Positions 31,897-45,985 of a stretch of 64,000 bases of DNA are shown here, piece after piece (position 1 is the first letter of the stretch; every line of letters starts with the position of its first letter). Source of the DNA: Micropterus salmoides (lineage: Eukaryota > Chordata > Actinopteri > Centrarchiformes > Centrarchidae); the NCBI RefSeq assembly GCF_014851395.1, contig NW_024040817.1:19494519-19558518 (forward strand), given 5' to 3'. The translations under genes were made by a program, and so were the position numbers. The notes beneath the pieces are model-generated. The model was given only the letters and a program-made list of their open reading frames with translations. It made no database searches and was not told where the DNA came from.

Positions 31897-34205
31897 TGAG
31901 GACAGATGGCATCACTAATACTCCACCCTCTGTTTTGAAGCAGAAGCCTCCCTTTGTTCCTCTCTGCCTGCCTCCACTCTCTCCTTGTACCTCCTGTTCT
32001 CTCTAAACGCTTGCTCGATGGAAAGCAGAGAGACTGCGCCAAAGCCATGTAAATGTTAGAATCTGACATGGGTGTGTCCACTGTTTCATATTGAAAACAC
32101 TATTAATGGAGGAGATTAGTTAAAAGAGGAGAGACTGGGGGGAGTATGGTGTTAGGGGAAATAAAATGATGTATGTATTTTGATTTTATTTTATTTTTTC
32201 GTCTTTTTATATGGTTTCTGCGGGAGGGGGGAGGCTTCAGGAGAGAGGCAGGAGAGTGACGTTCTGGCCGGCAGGAGAAGGAAAGAAAGCAGTTTCTTTA
32301 GTGCTCGTTGCCCTTCTTACACAATGCACACAACCAGCACTAGGCCAGTATTTGATAACCTGTAGTGCTAAGCAGCATGCGATCTCAACATACTAACTTG
32401 CTTAAAGGAGAATCCCAACTTGCTCTGCTTGTTTATCATTCTTAAAGGGGTTGTCTCAATAAACCATTTATTGATCAGCTGAGCTTGATAACCCCTGAAA
32501 TACCCGGGCTAAATTGGTGAAGTGGTGTCATTTTGGGGGGCTGTTGACACCAACGTAACTTTTTTTGTTTTTTTTTCTTGGACTTTGACAGATGGACTGA
32601 TTTTATTAACTCTTGTCACATAGTTATCCTATGTGATTTTAGACTTCCAGCCATATCTCTGACACAGTGGCACACTCAGCTCAACTCTCTTAACGTACGT
32701 CCTGTTTAACCTGCGCTTTTATTGTTTTCAGTTTATGCTTTATTTATGAATCAGCTGTTTCTATTGCTGTCATTGAATTTACTTTTTTTTCCTGGTGCCA
32801 TATTGGCTTTTTAACACAATCTTTTTACTCATGTTCACGAACAAAGTGCGCATCATTGTCTTTGTCTCCTCCCGCTTTCTGTGCTGACTTTGAAACACTG
32901 GTTTAGAGGAGTGTGGTTTACGCCTTCTGGGATTTTGGCCATAAATGTGCACAAAAGAAAAGAGTAAGAAACTTCTATAGAAGACTGACATGAGAGCAGT
33001 AACGCCTATCCAAAAACCTACTATAATGTGGACCAAATGGGTTTGAGATTGATAGGCATTTTTTGAGGAAAAGCCTCATTGGCTCTGCACATCGTGGTCA
33101 CTAGAATTCACAGAATTGATCAGATGGCAAATTAAAACCTTTGTGGAGTTGCTTGTGCGCTGCATGTACATAGTGATAAACCCTCCATTCCAGGATCTGC
33201 TCTGCAAGAAACAACCCATCACACAGCATGCTGGTTAGAAATGTATCACTGCTGTAGCATGGTTTCAATAGTCTTATCCTGTAGACTAGAAAATCATGGT
33301 AGCTCCACATCCATCCTCTGAATTTTGTGTTTTTAATGTAGCTGAACACAGGAAGAACCTTTTTGAAAAGTGACAGGAAGGTCCTGGGAGCCACCGTTGG
33401 TTTAGTTTGACCCCCTTTGATTTTGGTACACAATGTCTAGCAAATGTTGCAAGTGCATACAATTTGCACGCCTCTGTGTCAGATGGGGTGTGTGTGTGTG
33501 TGCGTGCGTGCATGTGTATCATTTTTTTGTTTTTGCAAAGAAAACTTAATTATGTCAGTAGTTGTCATAAACTTTTTTCCTGATGGTATGATGAAACTGT
33601 GTTTAGCTTGCTGTTTAGTAAAGAACATGTGGAAGATGGGGAAAGGAGGGTGGGAGGGAGGGATAATTTGGTCCTTGGTGAGTGTAACCCCTCCTTCTTT
33701 TTCCAGATGTTAGAGACCAAGTCTGCACTGAAAAATCACAAAACTCAAGCTTGATGTGTAGTCAGTAGTCCTACAGCCACACCCTCTTCTTATCCACCTA
33801 TAAAAAGGAGAACAAAAAAAAAAAAGACTAGAGACTGAAAAGCATTTGTGTTTTTGTCTCTCCAAGCGCCATAGCCAGGACTGTAGCTCTTGTGGTGTTT
33901 ATAAGGACATGACATGAGTACCCCAACACAGTAAACTGTGTTTGTTGACTCAAAAATTAGTGAGTAATAGAGCGCGTGTGATACCACGTCAGACATACTC
34001 TGGTGAGCAGTTTTGGTCCTCTGGAGACCTGACCAGTCGCTGTGTGTGTGTGTGTGTGTGTGAGTGTGAGAGAGAGAGAGAGTGTGAGAGCAGGAGAGGT
34101 GACCACCATACATGTACAGCCTAACGTCAATGATGATGCTTCTCATGTGCACAGTATCGTATGCTGGAGATGTACACAACCACATGTGCTGGGAATAAAT
34201 GATTT
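31897..34205 (+). other. ubp1: ubp1 3' UTR (extent uncertain)
   Basis: AATAAA hexamers occur at 32160, 32458 and 34194. The first two would give a short UTR and the last a 2.3-kb UTR. Long 3' UTRs are usual for this gene in vertebrates. No coding sequence is recognised in the span. Confidence 0.45.
34036..34092. repeat. Compound (TG)n-(GA)n microsatellite
   Basis: A TG tract followed by a GA tract, near the 3' end of the possible ubp1 UTR. Confidence 0.9.
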
Positions 34206-34331
34206 CATAACTTTCTCTGGTGTAGTGCTTTGTCATTACAGTGAAGAAAACTTAAGTTGCACAAAACAACACAAAGCATTTATGACATTACCATTGTCAA
34301 CATAAAACAACTGTGTGTGTGTGTGTGTATA

Positions 34332-34430
34332 TAGTACTGTGCAAATGTTTTAGGCAGGTATGGAAGAAATGCTGTAAAGTAAGTGCTTTTAAAGTGAGTC
34401 AACAGAAGAAAAATCTAAATCAGTCCTGAT
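34332..34430. mobile_element. Tc1-like terminal fragment
   Basis: TAGTACTGTGCAAATGTTTT followed by AGGCAGGTATGGAAGAAATG and AACAGAAGAAAAATCTAAAT matches my memory of one end of a common fish Tc1-like element. The other end and the transposase are missing. Confidence 0.5.
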
Positions 34431-35412
34431 TTAGATAATCCAGATAAACCCTTTTTTAGTAGTCAGAATTTTAAGGATCTATTTTTGTTATCACCAATAA
34501 GGGCATTTGTTTTGTATGCAAGAAAATCATATTTGGACTTTCCTATGGCAAAATAAATAAGAATGAACAACTGTCAAATGTGAGAGTGCAAAACAATGGC
34601 CTTTTGTTGCAGGACTGATATAGTGTGATGAGCAGATTGAGAGCACAAAACACTTGCCAATGGGCTCCCAAGCAGATGTTTAGGACACAATCCTGCTTTT
34701 TCTCTCTAGCCATTGTGTCAGAGGCTGAATTACATCTGGGATGAAGAGTGAATACAGCTGTTGCAGTCAATTACCAGACAGGACTGAAAACAAATAGTTT
34801 AACTGTGTCCTGGTGGACCAAAAACATCTGCTAGTTCATACCTGAATGTCTCAAAGGGTGTGTCAGTGAGTGTATGTGTTGTTGAACAGGTCACCCGGGT
34901 GTTCTGGTGGATGCTGGTTTTTTGCTCCTGTAGAGGAACAAAACAGCAGTCGGAGGGAAAGATAAAGTGCTCCAGCAGGATGACAGAGGCCGATGTAGAA
35001 TAAAACCGCTGTTTGCTGGTCTCACTTGTTATTTTTCAGATGAAACGGATCTTTGTGCTGCAAAGTGCTCAGTGTTTATTTTAAAATATTGTAACAATTT
35101 ACTATAAATACAAATTATTTCAGAGTTTAGGATATGGCCCTAAAATCAGTTCAAAGGGCAAAAACAACCTGAGGTACTCTGACAGCCACCATACTCTACA
35201 TCCTCTAGGTTCTCAATCCTATATAAAAAGTGACCTGTGTGTGTTTTTAAAAGAATTTTAAACAAGAACACAAATTTGGTGTTTTAAACATGAAAACTGT
35301 GATTCCTATTCAACAGTCTGTTAAAAGACAGAATGTTAAAAGACAAAAGTTATATTAGATTTTTTAAATGAATTTGTCAAGAATGATATTGTATACAAGC
35401 TACAATGTTTCT

Positions 35413-35531
35413 CAATAAGTAACCATCACATCAATAAGTAACCATCACAATATTTATTAATTAACAATAAGTAACCATCACAATATTTATTAATTGACAA
35501 TAAGTAACCACCACAATATTTATTAATTAAT
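35413..35531. repeat. Minisatellite, unit about 37 bp
   Basis: Tandem copies of a unit containing CAATAAGTAACCATCACAAT followed by ATTTATTAATT. Three copies are nearly full and one at the left is shorter. Confidence 0.85.
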
Positions 35532-36129
35532 GTGATTTTTTAAGCCTAATCCAATCAATATTATCGTTAATCTTAACCTAATTTCATACAAGGTAGGTTT
35601 AGGGGAGAAGTATTTTCTATCTTGCAATTACTGAAGAGTTTTTTCTCAGAAATTGGTGAAATAGTAGCAGCGAAATTTGACATGTTAACAGGGTGTTTTA
35701 TGTCGTCCTAAGATGGTCACACCTACTAAAATTTGCTGCCTTAGCAAGATGTTTTATATGGCAAGCCATACTTTTAAGTCATCTTAAGACACCATTCCCT
35801 ACTCCCAGGAGGAAAAAGCTTGATCCAAATGTTCTCAACAAAAACAAACAAACAAAACTGTAGTGTTTTTAATTAAATCGATAAATTCAGCAAAAGGATT
35901 AGTATGGTGCAAAATTTGTGTTCAATCAGATAACCTAACCGCAAACCAGGGGCCCGATAGAATTCTGGCACAGGAATATGGCACGCATTGCACAAAGATG
36001 GGGAGGAACACGGGGTTTATAGGGGCCCACCAGTTAATTTTTGCCCTTGGGCTACCTAGGTAATTCTGCCGTGGTGTCCAATCGCAGGAATAAATCTGTG
36101 AGCAGATAAATATCTGTCGGTCAATAAGG

Positions 36130-36285
36130 AGATCCTGATTCTGCGCAGTGCGCTTCTCGGTGTCCCATGACGTAATGTGACGTTCCCTGTCAGAATCCAG
36201 GAAGTGGACCTGTCGCTGTTGTTTGTGTTCGTTGGTCGCTAAACGTCTGTTTTTCTGATTCAATATATCGCTTTCACGGGCCGAA
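36130..36285 (+). promoter_or_regulatory. pdcd6ip: pdcd6ip proximal promoter
   Basis: TGACGTAA at 36168-36175 and TGACGT at 36178-36183 are CRE/ATF-type sites, and CCAGGAAGTG near 36197-36206 is an ETS-type site. They lie within 120 bp of the ATG in CpG-bearing, TATA-less DNA, as expected for a housekeeping gene. The start site itself is not defined. Confidence 0.5.
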
Positions 36286-39200
36286 ATGGCGACGTTTATT
36301 TCAGTCCCGTTAAAAAAGGCATCAGAAGTGGATCTGGTGAAACCGCTGTCTAAGTTTGTAACCACCACGTACCCAGCGGGCGAGGAGCAGGGAGAGTATA
36401 TCCGCGCGGTGGAGGAGTTGAACAAGCTCCGTAAGAACGCGCTGGGAAGGCCGCTGGACAAACACGAGAGCTCCCTGGAGATCCTGCTCAGGTACACAGC
36501 CCTCCTTTTATAACACACCTAAACTAACTACCACGTTACTAACACTCGGAGCAACCTTTTTACCAGTGGCAGCGAGTTAGCTCAGCCGTTGCCGCACCCA
36601 GATGTGTTAGCTTTTAGTAGCTAACCTGGGAGCTAATGTTAGTCAAGCTAATATGCTAGGAGGTGTTTCGCCCCATAATAACTGACTCATATGTTATTCA
36701 TGCCTTGTTTGCTTGAGAGGCTAACACAGAATTGACTCGTTAACTTATGTAACTTAACTGTCAGATACTTTAAGATTAAATTAAACTTGTAAGCCGAGTT
36801 AGTTGTGATCTTTAGCTGTGGCTTATTCATCGAAATGACTCTAACAAAACTCTACATAATTTACTTTAGCATTAGAGTTAGCTTCAACGTTCAGCTTAAC
36901 CTTTATTGTCCCCAAGGTGAAACACAGAACACACACAGACTTGAACATGATAAAATGTTTAAAATAATATTTAAAACGTAAGCTAAAACCCCACCACCCA
37001 AGCTCAAATAAAACTTTACAGTGACAGTATGACAATAATTGGTGTATACCCAGCCATCATCAATCAATCACATGCCACTTTAGACTGATCATCAGCTGAT
37101 TCATATTATTCCTGAGTTTGGTGTGATGACATTAACAGAGGTCCCAGCTACTAACTATGACTTGTGAATATACGCAGAAAATCGGCAGCCTACAAATCCA
37201 TTCACACGCATTCAACCTCATGAGCACCTTTTTGATATGGTTACATTACCTGTGTAGCTACACAGCACCAGTGAGAAAGCCCATGCGCAGCCAGCACACT
37301 GTCGGATGTCCTTCACATTCAGACCCACATACACCTTAGTGGCCAGGAAATAGAGCTGCAGATTTTAAAGGACAACACCTGTGAGTGAATGAGAATCAGA
37401 AGCATGAAGAGACATGAGCTACAGAGAAGGCTTTTATATAGTCTGCCAAGGGATTTGAGGTTTTGCTCTGGCTGTATAAAACATACACGTGATTAGAGTC
37501 AAAAGTGTTACGCATGTTTGCATAGAGGAACTGTGACAGAAGGTTTGTTAATCAAAGTTCCTCTGTGTGCAATGCTCTATTTCCCTGCCTTATGTAATTA
37601 TACAAACAGTGTAATGACTGAGCCCTAATGAAGAAAGCCACAGATATCTTTCCTGAGTTTGCCTGCTCCTTAACCTTAATATTATGTATGAAAAGCAACA
37701 TGGTCTAGGTGACATACTAGGCAAACTTTGCCCTCTCACATTTCAATCTTTCTTCTCTATGACACATGAGCTGTTCACTGCAGAAGGTTTGTCCAGATTA
37801 CATGAGTAGCCAGGTATGCACATGCAAGGTTACATTTTTCCCCCACTTTGAGCTACTTTCTAGCCGCAGTGCAAAGTGGATTTGTCTTGTGAGTGCCAAG
37901 ATTAGGCACTTTGAATATTAAAGACTGTACCAGCTCATGGTGCTGAGTGTTAATAGCCGACAAGTTGAGTGCACCTGAACTGGAGTAATGCAAAACATTT
38001 ATTTACCTTTTAACACAATAGGTTGTCTTCACTCATGTGACTTTATAATGCTTTTCTGAAACGCAGTACTTGGTTGATGATCATGACTCAACAATGGATC
38101 TGTATTAGCCTCAGTTTGAAGTGTCATCATTGCAGTCTCTGAACTTATGTTACTTTACTTAAAAATCATCCCAATTCTAAATTTGGGGAAAAGGGAGAAC
38201 TGATGTCCAATGTCTTTTGACATATAACCTGAGACCTGGGAGACAAATGGTTGGATCTGTGCATCCCTGGTTTATGTCCATAGTTTATTAAGTATTTGAG
38301 AGAACATCTAAAGAAAGTGACCTGTACTGCCTGAAAAGTAAGTATTTCTCAACTAGACTGTTTTAATCTGGGGATATAATTAACTAACTTTTAAGTTTAA
38401 GTGTCATTGGCTTACAACTGTATAGAGCATTTGAAATTCTTTGTGTAGCAGATTTAGGATGGGTTAGTAGATACTTGGTCTTGGCCAGTTAGCAACATGG
38501 TGAAAACTAGCATGTCTTTGTAAAATGGGCCCGCCATTGCTCACTGCTAGCACTGTTGGCTTTCTGCGCATGCCGTCTGTTAGCCATATGCCGGGTATCC
38601 AGGGTGACGGGCCGTATTCTTTTTCAAAGTGGTGCAGACACCGCTATTGAGTCACCATGATAATCATTGTTTGGTCTAGGATGTTTTCTTTTTCTTGGCT
38701 AACCAGGAGGCACACCTCATCTCAGCTTTCCTCCGTGCATGTGTGTGTCCTTGTGTGTCTGAATAGGAAACACAAGGATAACAAATCAATAAAGCCAGTC
38801 TTGTTTATGATTACATTTGTGCTCCAGTCTTTTGTGGCCCTGCAAAAGCTGGATGGATTAACTAGTAATAGGGGATTCCCCAACCGGCCTCTCTGCATGT
38901 TGTCATTCCTAATAATAGAATATTAAGGCGAATAGCTGAGGAGCCGTGTGTGCGTATGTGGACATTTTTTTTTCCTGAGTCATTGTCAAGTGTCTCTGAA
39001 ATGGCAGAGCTTCCTCAGACCACAGATTTGCGGTTATGTCATATTATTATAATCACTACCCCTTAAGTTTCTCAAGTTTGATTTACTGTATGGATTTATC
39101 TTTTTTTCTCCTTTAAATATTTTTAACTAAACTTAAGTTTAAAAATAATCTGAATAAAGATGTCCCTGTCTTTACTATGAATTTTTTCTATAATTTTTAT

Positions 39201-39920
39201 TTAATCCTGCCATATCTTTCTTTCTCCAGATACTATGATCAGCTGTGTGCTGTCGAGGCTAAGTTTCCCTTCTCTGAAAACCAGGTACCTAATTAGACAG
39301 CACTAAGGCTGAACAATAAGCAAAGAAAATCATATTGTGATTATTTTAACACATTTAAGATTTTAGTGGGAATGTTAATTGTTGCATTTTGTTTACACTG
39401 TAAAAAATGTGAAAATGATGGTGATGTTATTTTTTGCTGGTGTCTGTACCAAACAAGCGTGTTCCCTTACGTCTGGAAAATATGATGTGTAGTGTGTCAC
39501 CACAATGCTTCACTTATAGTGATATGTGGTGACACATTTGGCCCTTAATCAAAAAATTACAGCTACTGAGGTTTGGATACTGCACTTAGCTATTATGCCA
39601 TTTTGATTTGAGTTCCCAAACAGAAGAACTTGAACACAAAGCCTCTCTCTGTTTCCACAGCTCTGCTTAACCTTCACATGGAAGGATGCCTTTGATAAAG
39701 GGTCGCTGTTCGGTGGCTCAGTGAAGCTCGGTAAGTGCAACCCCTAACAAGTGCATTTCTGTCGGTGGAACATCTGTCTGTGTGGGTGTACAGGTACAGT
39801 TGGCTGCAGAAGGAAATTATATTAAGAACAGTTAAAGACGATATAAGGCTTAGCCCTTGGGGTACATATCTGTCACACTATGTCTTAATTCATCTGTTTC
39901 TTTATGTGTCTATCTGACTT

Positions 39921-40000
<80 letters not shown>

Positions 40001-43000
40001 CTTTCTACTACTAAATAGGTCCCTGTTGTATTTTGCATCCAGAAACAGGCCTGACAAGGTGTCTTGTAGGGTTTGAAGATAAAATAAACCTCTGACGTAT
40101 GTAAGATAAAGACATGACACCGGTATGTTCGTTCGTAACATAAATGTATGTCAGGGTCAGAGACTGACAGGTCCTAACAGCAACAAACAAAAAAAAAAAC
40201 TTTTAAAAATCAAGTCCATGTGAAATGGAAAAAATAATGAGAGAGCAAATAATCCCCTGATTCTTTAGACTGCTCTTTGTTGAGTTCAGTCTTCACATTT
40301 ATTCTCTTCACGCTTGGATCTTTTGTTCTCTGTGGTGAATTGTGGGAGCTCAGGACCGTGGGATTCTTTCCAGTTTACTTTGGGCGAGAAAAATGTAGAG
40401 TGAAGCAGAAGAAAGTGTTGGTTGGAGAAAATGCCAACTCCACAAAAGAAAATGGCTTCAACAAACCAGAAAGCAGTTAATATCCGATACAGTTGTGTGT
40501 CAGTCTTTCCGTCTCGTCATCACTTTTTAGCAGTCTTAATGTCACAGATTCAGTGGAAATGTGCCAGTGTGATATGAAAATTTGTTATTCTATACGTCAA
40601 GTTGTCCCTGAAAAGAAACAGAATGGCTTTAAGATTCAGATCAAGTCGACAACAAAAAGGCCCTCAAGGCAAATTATTTCTTTATCTGATGTGTTTTGTT
40701 TTTGTGTATTGCAGCATTGGCCAGTTTGGGCTATGAGAAGACATGTGTGTTGTTCAACGCAGCAGCGCTGGCCAGTCAGATCGCCACAGAGCAAAACCTG
40801 GACAACGATGAGGGGCTGAAGGCTGCAGCCAAATACTACCAGGTGCGTACGACCACACAATTATGTACAATGAACAAAATTATAAACGCAACACTTTTGT
40901 TTTTGCCCCCATTCATCATGAGCTGAACTCAAAGATCTAAGACTTTCTCTATGTACACAGAAGGCCTATTTCTCTCAAATATTGTTCACAAATCTGTCAA
41001 AATCTGTGTTAGCGAGCACCTCTCCTTTGCCAAGATAATCCATCCACCTCACAGGTGTGGCATATCAAGATGCTGGTCAGACAGCATGGGTATTGCACAG
41101 GTGTGTCTTAGGCTGGCCACAATATCTAATCTTTATTTTGTATCTGTATTTCCTGAATATTTATCAAAAGAAAAAACATACCATTCATTCCCCGCTTCGC
41201 AGACTGAGGACGGGGACATGACATAACCAAGAAAAAATTGTTTTTACATGTGAAGACGAGTCAAATGCATCAGCATTAATTTTATGTCAATTGGCAGTAA
41301 AAATTGGCCTTCATATACACTTACAAGTGAAGTTCATGTCTCAAAGCAAAAGTAGATCTGGGGCCTGTTTCACTAGGGCTTCAACTAACAGTTATTTTCA
41401 TTATCAATTAATTTGTGGATCATTTTCTCGATTAATAGATTAGTTGGTTAGGTTAGCGGGCATATTACTACTTTTTTGTAACTTAGCTTGTTTCTTATTT
41501 CTTATTCACCATTTTAATTATACTTCATTCTCCATCTTAAGTATCACTCGCTTATTCAATTCGCCTCCTTCAGTTCTCTTCCTACTCACAGACCTAATGT
41601 CTCCGCTGCAAACAAGTCAGCGTTCCCCGCTTTTTTTGGCCGTTTTTCCATTACCAATACCAGCTCAACTCACCTCGACTACAAAAAAATTACCTGGTAG
41701 CAGGTACAAATACGACTTGTAGCGTAATCAATGTGTTTCTCTGATAAATGGTACAATGTGTCGCCTAACCTGAGCGGCTCGCCGAAGTGAAGTGTATGTG
41801 TGGGAAATACTGAATGAACCGTGCTTTTCTTTTTACAAGCCAGGTCTTTAACAGTGTTGGCCAGCTCTCTGTCTCCCTCCATCTTGTTAGAGACTTTGTG
41901 AGTAGACGGCTGCGTGCAGACGCACAGGGAGGGGCGGGGCTGCACGGTGAGGGAGAGAGAGGAGCAAACACTGGTAGGACTTTACGAAACATAAATTAAC
42001 TCAACATCAAACTATATCGGTATAAACGATATTGTCTAAATTCATATCTCTTTTGAAATTATATCGGTATACCGATATACTGCCCAGCCCTAAGTATTTC
42101 CTAAGATGAAATCCTCAAACATCTTATTTTGTCCACTACCCAAAGAAATTGGGTTTTCTGTCATAGAGGAGTAAAGAAACCAGAAATGTTCAAATTTAAG
42201 AGGCTGGAAATCTGTCTGTAAATGACGAATTAATTAGCAAAATAGTTGGAGATTAATTTCATAGTTGAATACTAATCGATTAGTTGACTAATTGTTTCAC
42301 TAATCAAAATAAACTCCATACTTGTGACCTGCAGGTTTGGGGTTAGAGATGTGCAGCTAGGACTGTTTAGGAGTGAGGTTTACGTGAATTCCAGTCTTGG
42401 CAGGAGTTTCTCATCGGTTTCTTTCTTTATCTGACTCTCTATCCAGCTGGCCAGCGGAGCGTTTGGCCACATCAAGGACACAGTGCTGTCAGCGCTAAAC
42501 AGGGAGCCCACCATGGACATCTCCCCCGAGACTGTGGGTACCCTGAGCATTATCATGCTGGCCCAGGCCCAGGAGGTCTTCTTCCTTAAAGCCACCTCAG
42601 GTACAGAGTCACCTCAGTCATCCAAACACATTCGTCATCTTCACTTTGAGACGGTTACATCATAAACTGATGGAGAGACTTTTGAGAGCACTATCATTAT
42701 GATTTATCTCTGCTTCTGTCATGTCGAGGATCAGAAGAAGAATGTCCCAGTCCCTAGTTTTAAAAGTGCGTTATAGACATGGACCACTACGCCTTAAGTG
42801 CAATTTATACTTCAAATTGACGGCGTAGGTAACGGCGTAGGCTACGGGGCTATGCAGAGGCTACGCCGTCGCTTGACGTGCACCACCTCAAAAAATGTAC
42901 TACACGTCGAGTCGACGCAGACCGTAAGCTCTGTGATTTGTCGGCTGGGTAGCCTTGCAATTCCTCCGAGCCGACCGGAAGTACCCCACGCTTTGAGGTA

Positions 43001-45985
43001 ACATTTACTAGCGGCCAAAACGGCGGCTGTAACACAGTGAATCAATATATTTGACCGTCTCAACCCGAGCGAAATGACTCATTTCGCTATCAGAATGTGA
43101 TCCATTCGGTCGGTAACATGTGAAAAGGCTACACCAGCACGTATACAATTTTACCCCCGTTTACGTTAGCGGAGCCTAATTCAACACAGTGGACGCTGTA
43201 GCGCTACTGCCGACTAGCGTTTTGCAGAATGACGGACACACCTACACACAAGTATAAATGCATGGCTACATGCATAGCCTATGGCGTAGGTACGCACGTA
43301 GACCCTACACAGGAGTATAAATGGGCCTTTAGCCCTTTTTGCTCACTTGTGTGTCTAACAGATGTATGGACACTGGTATCACAAATCTGCCACTCACGCA
43401 GATATAAAGCCAGCAGAGCAGTTGCACTTAATAAAGAGGATATTTAATTATGCACAGAGCCTCTGTCCCAGTTCTGTCTACAGAGTTGCTTATTAAAGTT
43501 TTTAAGTTTAACAGTTTTAAAGGTCATAAAATAAGCACCCATTTAAAAAATTTGAACTATATTTTTTGCTGAGACGGTGAGTTTTCGTAAATAAGTTTTT
43601 GTACTTTTTCGATGTGAGGGCAGTTTCATCATGTAGCAAAACTGTGTGAAATGAGTGTTAACAAGAAACAGCAAACCACAGATAGGTCTGAGCGGAGCAC
43701 ACATTTGTGTATAATTTGTACTCTTAAATGCGGCTTTTTCACCCATTAGATAAGATGAAAGATGCTGTCATTGCAAAGCTGGCCAATCAGGCAGCAGATT
43801 TCTACGGCGATGCCTTCAAGCAGTGCCAGTACAAAGACAACCTTCCCAAGGTATGTGAAGGAAACACACACGGCGCTACACACAAACCCCCCAAAAAGGC
43901 AGTAACAAATGCATTCACAGTCAGCCATGTGTTCAGTGTGGTGTGATGCATACAGAGTTTGGATTTTGTATGCTTTGGAGTGTGTTTTGTCTGTCTGATT
44001 GTGCATATTGTTTTGTATGTGTGTATTTCTGGAATATAAGACTTGGAGAGTTGTACTCATGTCGGGGGACTGTCCACATGCAACCTCTCTCTGTTCTCAT
44101 TGGTCCATTTCCATCCTGTTTTCACTCTGATTTGGTTGGTTACTACTAAGCTGCAGTTTGACTTGTTTTCATCCTGATTCGTTTCTCACCATCTAATCAT
44201 GGGCATCTGAAGTACTTACTGCCTGTCGAACACTGAAACACACACACACGCACTACTTCACACCTCAGATTTTATATTTTGAGGTTAATTACATAAAAGT
44301 ACTTACACCAGCTATTCAAAATGAGCCTAGTTATAAGTGTTTACTAAATGGAGATGTTTGCATTTAATTAAAATTAACACGGGTTGCACAACACAAACAT
44401 TTCTTACTTGTTAGTTGAGATGTTAATAAATATTAGGCTACCTATCAATGCCCAGGTGAAGTGTTGGAGGTGATGTAGAATATGGTCAATACATCTGACC
44501 TGACAAAATGCTGTTTAATAATGATTTAAACTGAGATTTTGAATTACAAACGCTGTGCCAGTAACTACCTAGATGACAAAATAACATTCTCACTGTAAAC
44601 TACAAACTACTTACGCTAAAATACACATTTCTGTGATCAGTGAATTAATTAGTCAGTCAACAGAAAATTAATTGACAACTAATTAATTATTGTTAATAAT
44701 TAGTTATTTATTATTATTTAGCATTTTTTGCTTTATATTTCCTGGTTCCAGCTTCTGACGTGAGGATTTGACGCTTTTTTTTAAATTGTTGTTATTGTGA
44801 TTTGAATCACTTTGAGTAATTAACAGATTAATTGATAATAAAAATAATCCTTATTATAATCCTAATCCATATAAAACGATCAAAGTCATACCAAGTTCAA
44901 GTTTAGTATATTGATTTATCCATAAAACTTTTCTTGTGATGCTAAAGTTAATAAAGCTGTTAAGCAGCCTCTGTGTTCTCCCTGAATGCGTGAAAACAAA
45001 CCTACACATGCACTGTCACAGTTACATGCACACACAGATATGGCTGTGGGATGCTTGATAAAGGTGTAGCAGCTTTTGCTGAAAGGTTAAACACTCATGG
45101 CCTGTTCTGTTTTCTCTCTCGTTGTCTTCCTTTCTTTCTGCATCCCCCGTGGTCGTGGCCGCGGCGTTGGCATTGGATGTGTGTGTTTGTGTGTGCGTGT
45201 GCGTGCGCTTGTGTTGTGTTTGCACACCTCTGACTGCTTATGCCTGTTTGTGATTGGCTTCTGTGATGTCATTTGTGATTTGACCTCGCTGGTGTGCGTC
45301 TGCCATTTTGTGGTTTGCCTTGCCATCGTGCGTGCGTGTTCATTTATCTGTTTGCGTGCCTGCGTGTTGCTCTGTGGTTGCCTCTCCCTGGTCAGTATTT
45401 TTATTTTCAGGAAGTGCTGCCTGTGCTGGCGGCCAAGCACTGCATCTTGCAAGCCAACGCTGAGCTGCACCAGAGCATCCTGGCCAAGCAGAAGAAACGC
45501 TTTGGAGAGGAGATCGCTCGCCTGCAGGTACACAGCTTTCACATGACTTTAAGGTTATTTCCCACTGTGTCTGGTACTCTCAGTAATTCAGCTGTCAAAT
45601 AGTGTGGCTACTCATACATTATTTCTAATGTTATGTAATCTTTAAAAGATGGACAGATATTAAACATTGACATACATGCCTTGAAGTTCCACATCAAAAC
45701 CAATAAACATATTTAAGAAGAACATTTCCATCTTCTCTCCTTTGGTCTGTTTATCCATCCAGCATGCAGCAGAGCTGGTGAAGACGGTGGCGTCTCGCTA
45801 CGACGAATATGTGAGCGTTAAGGACCTGACCGAGAAGATCAACCGAGCCCTCACCGCAGCCAAAAAAGACAATGACTTTATCTACCACGACCGTGTGCCT
45901 GAGGTCAAGGATCTGGAGCACATTGGCAAGGCAGCGCTGGTCAAAGCCACCTCCATCACTCCTCCACTCAGCCAGAAATTCACAG
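36286..45985 (+). CDS. pdcd6ip: pdcd6ip exons 1-8: Bro1 domain
   Basis: Residues 1 to about 351 form the boomerang-shaped Bro1 domain that binds the C-terminal helix of CHMP4 proteins. Landmarks are GRPLDKHESSLEILLRYYDQ, CLTFTWKDAFDKGSLFGGSV, EVFFLKATSDKMKDAVIAKL, EVLPVLAAKHCILQANAE and FIYHDRVPEVKDL. Conservation against recalled human ALIX is very high. Confidence 0.95.

Larger units (their letters stand above)
34206..36129. other. ubp1-pdcd6ip intergenic region
   Basis: No gene recognised. It contains a Tc1-type end fragment at about 34332-34430, a 35413-35531 minisatellite and AT-rich unique sequence. Confidence 0.7.

Noticed and set aside
33942..34305. ORFs over the TG/GA repeats near 34 kb
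   Set aside because: Low-complexity translation in the putative ubp1 3' UTR.
35922..36518. 198-codon ORF on the - strand over the pdcd6ip start
   Set aside because: It is the antisense shadow of pdcd6ip exon 1 and its promoter. It has no recognisable domain, and the + strand exon is clearly conserved ALIX.
45087..45546. Overlapping ORFs of about 150 codons on both strands
   Set aside because: They result from CG/TG-rich intron plus pdcd6ip exon 7 read out of frame. Only 45411-45527 in the ALIX frame is conserved.
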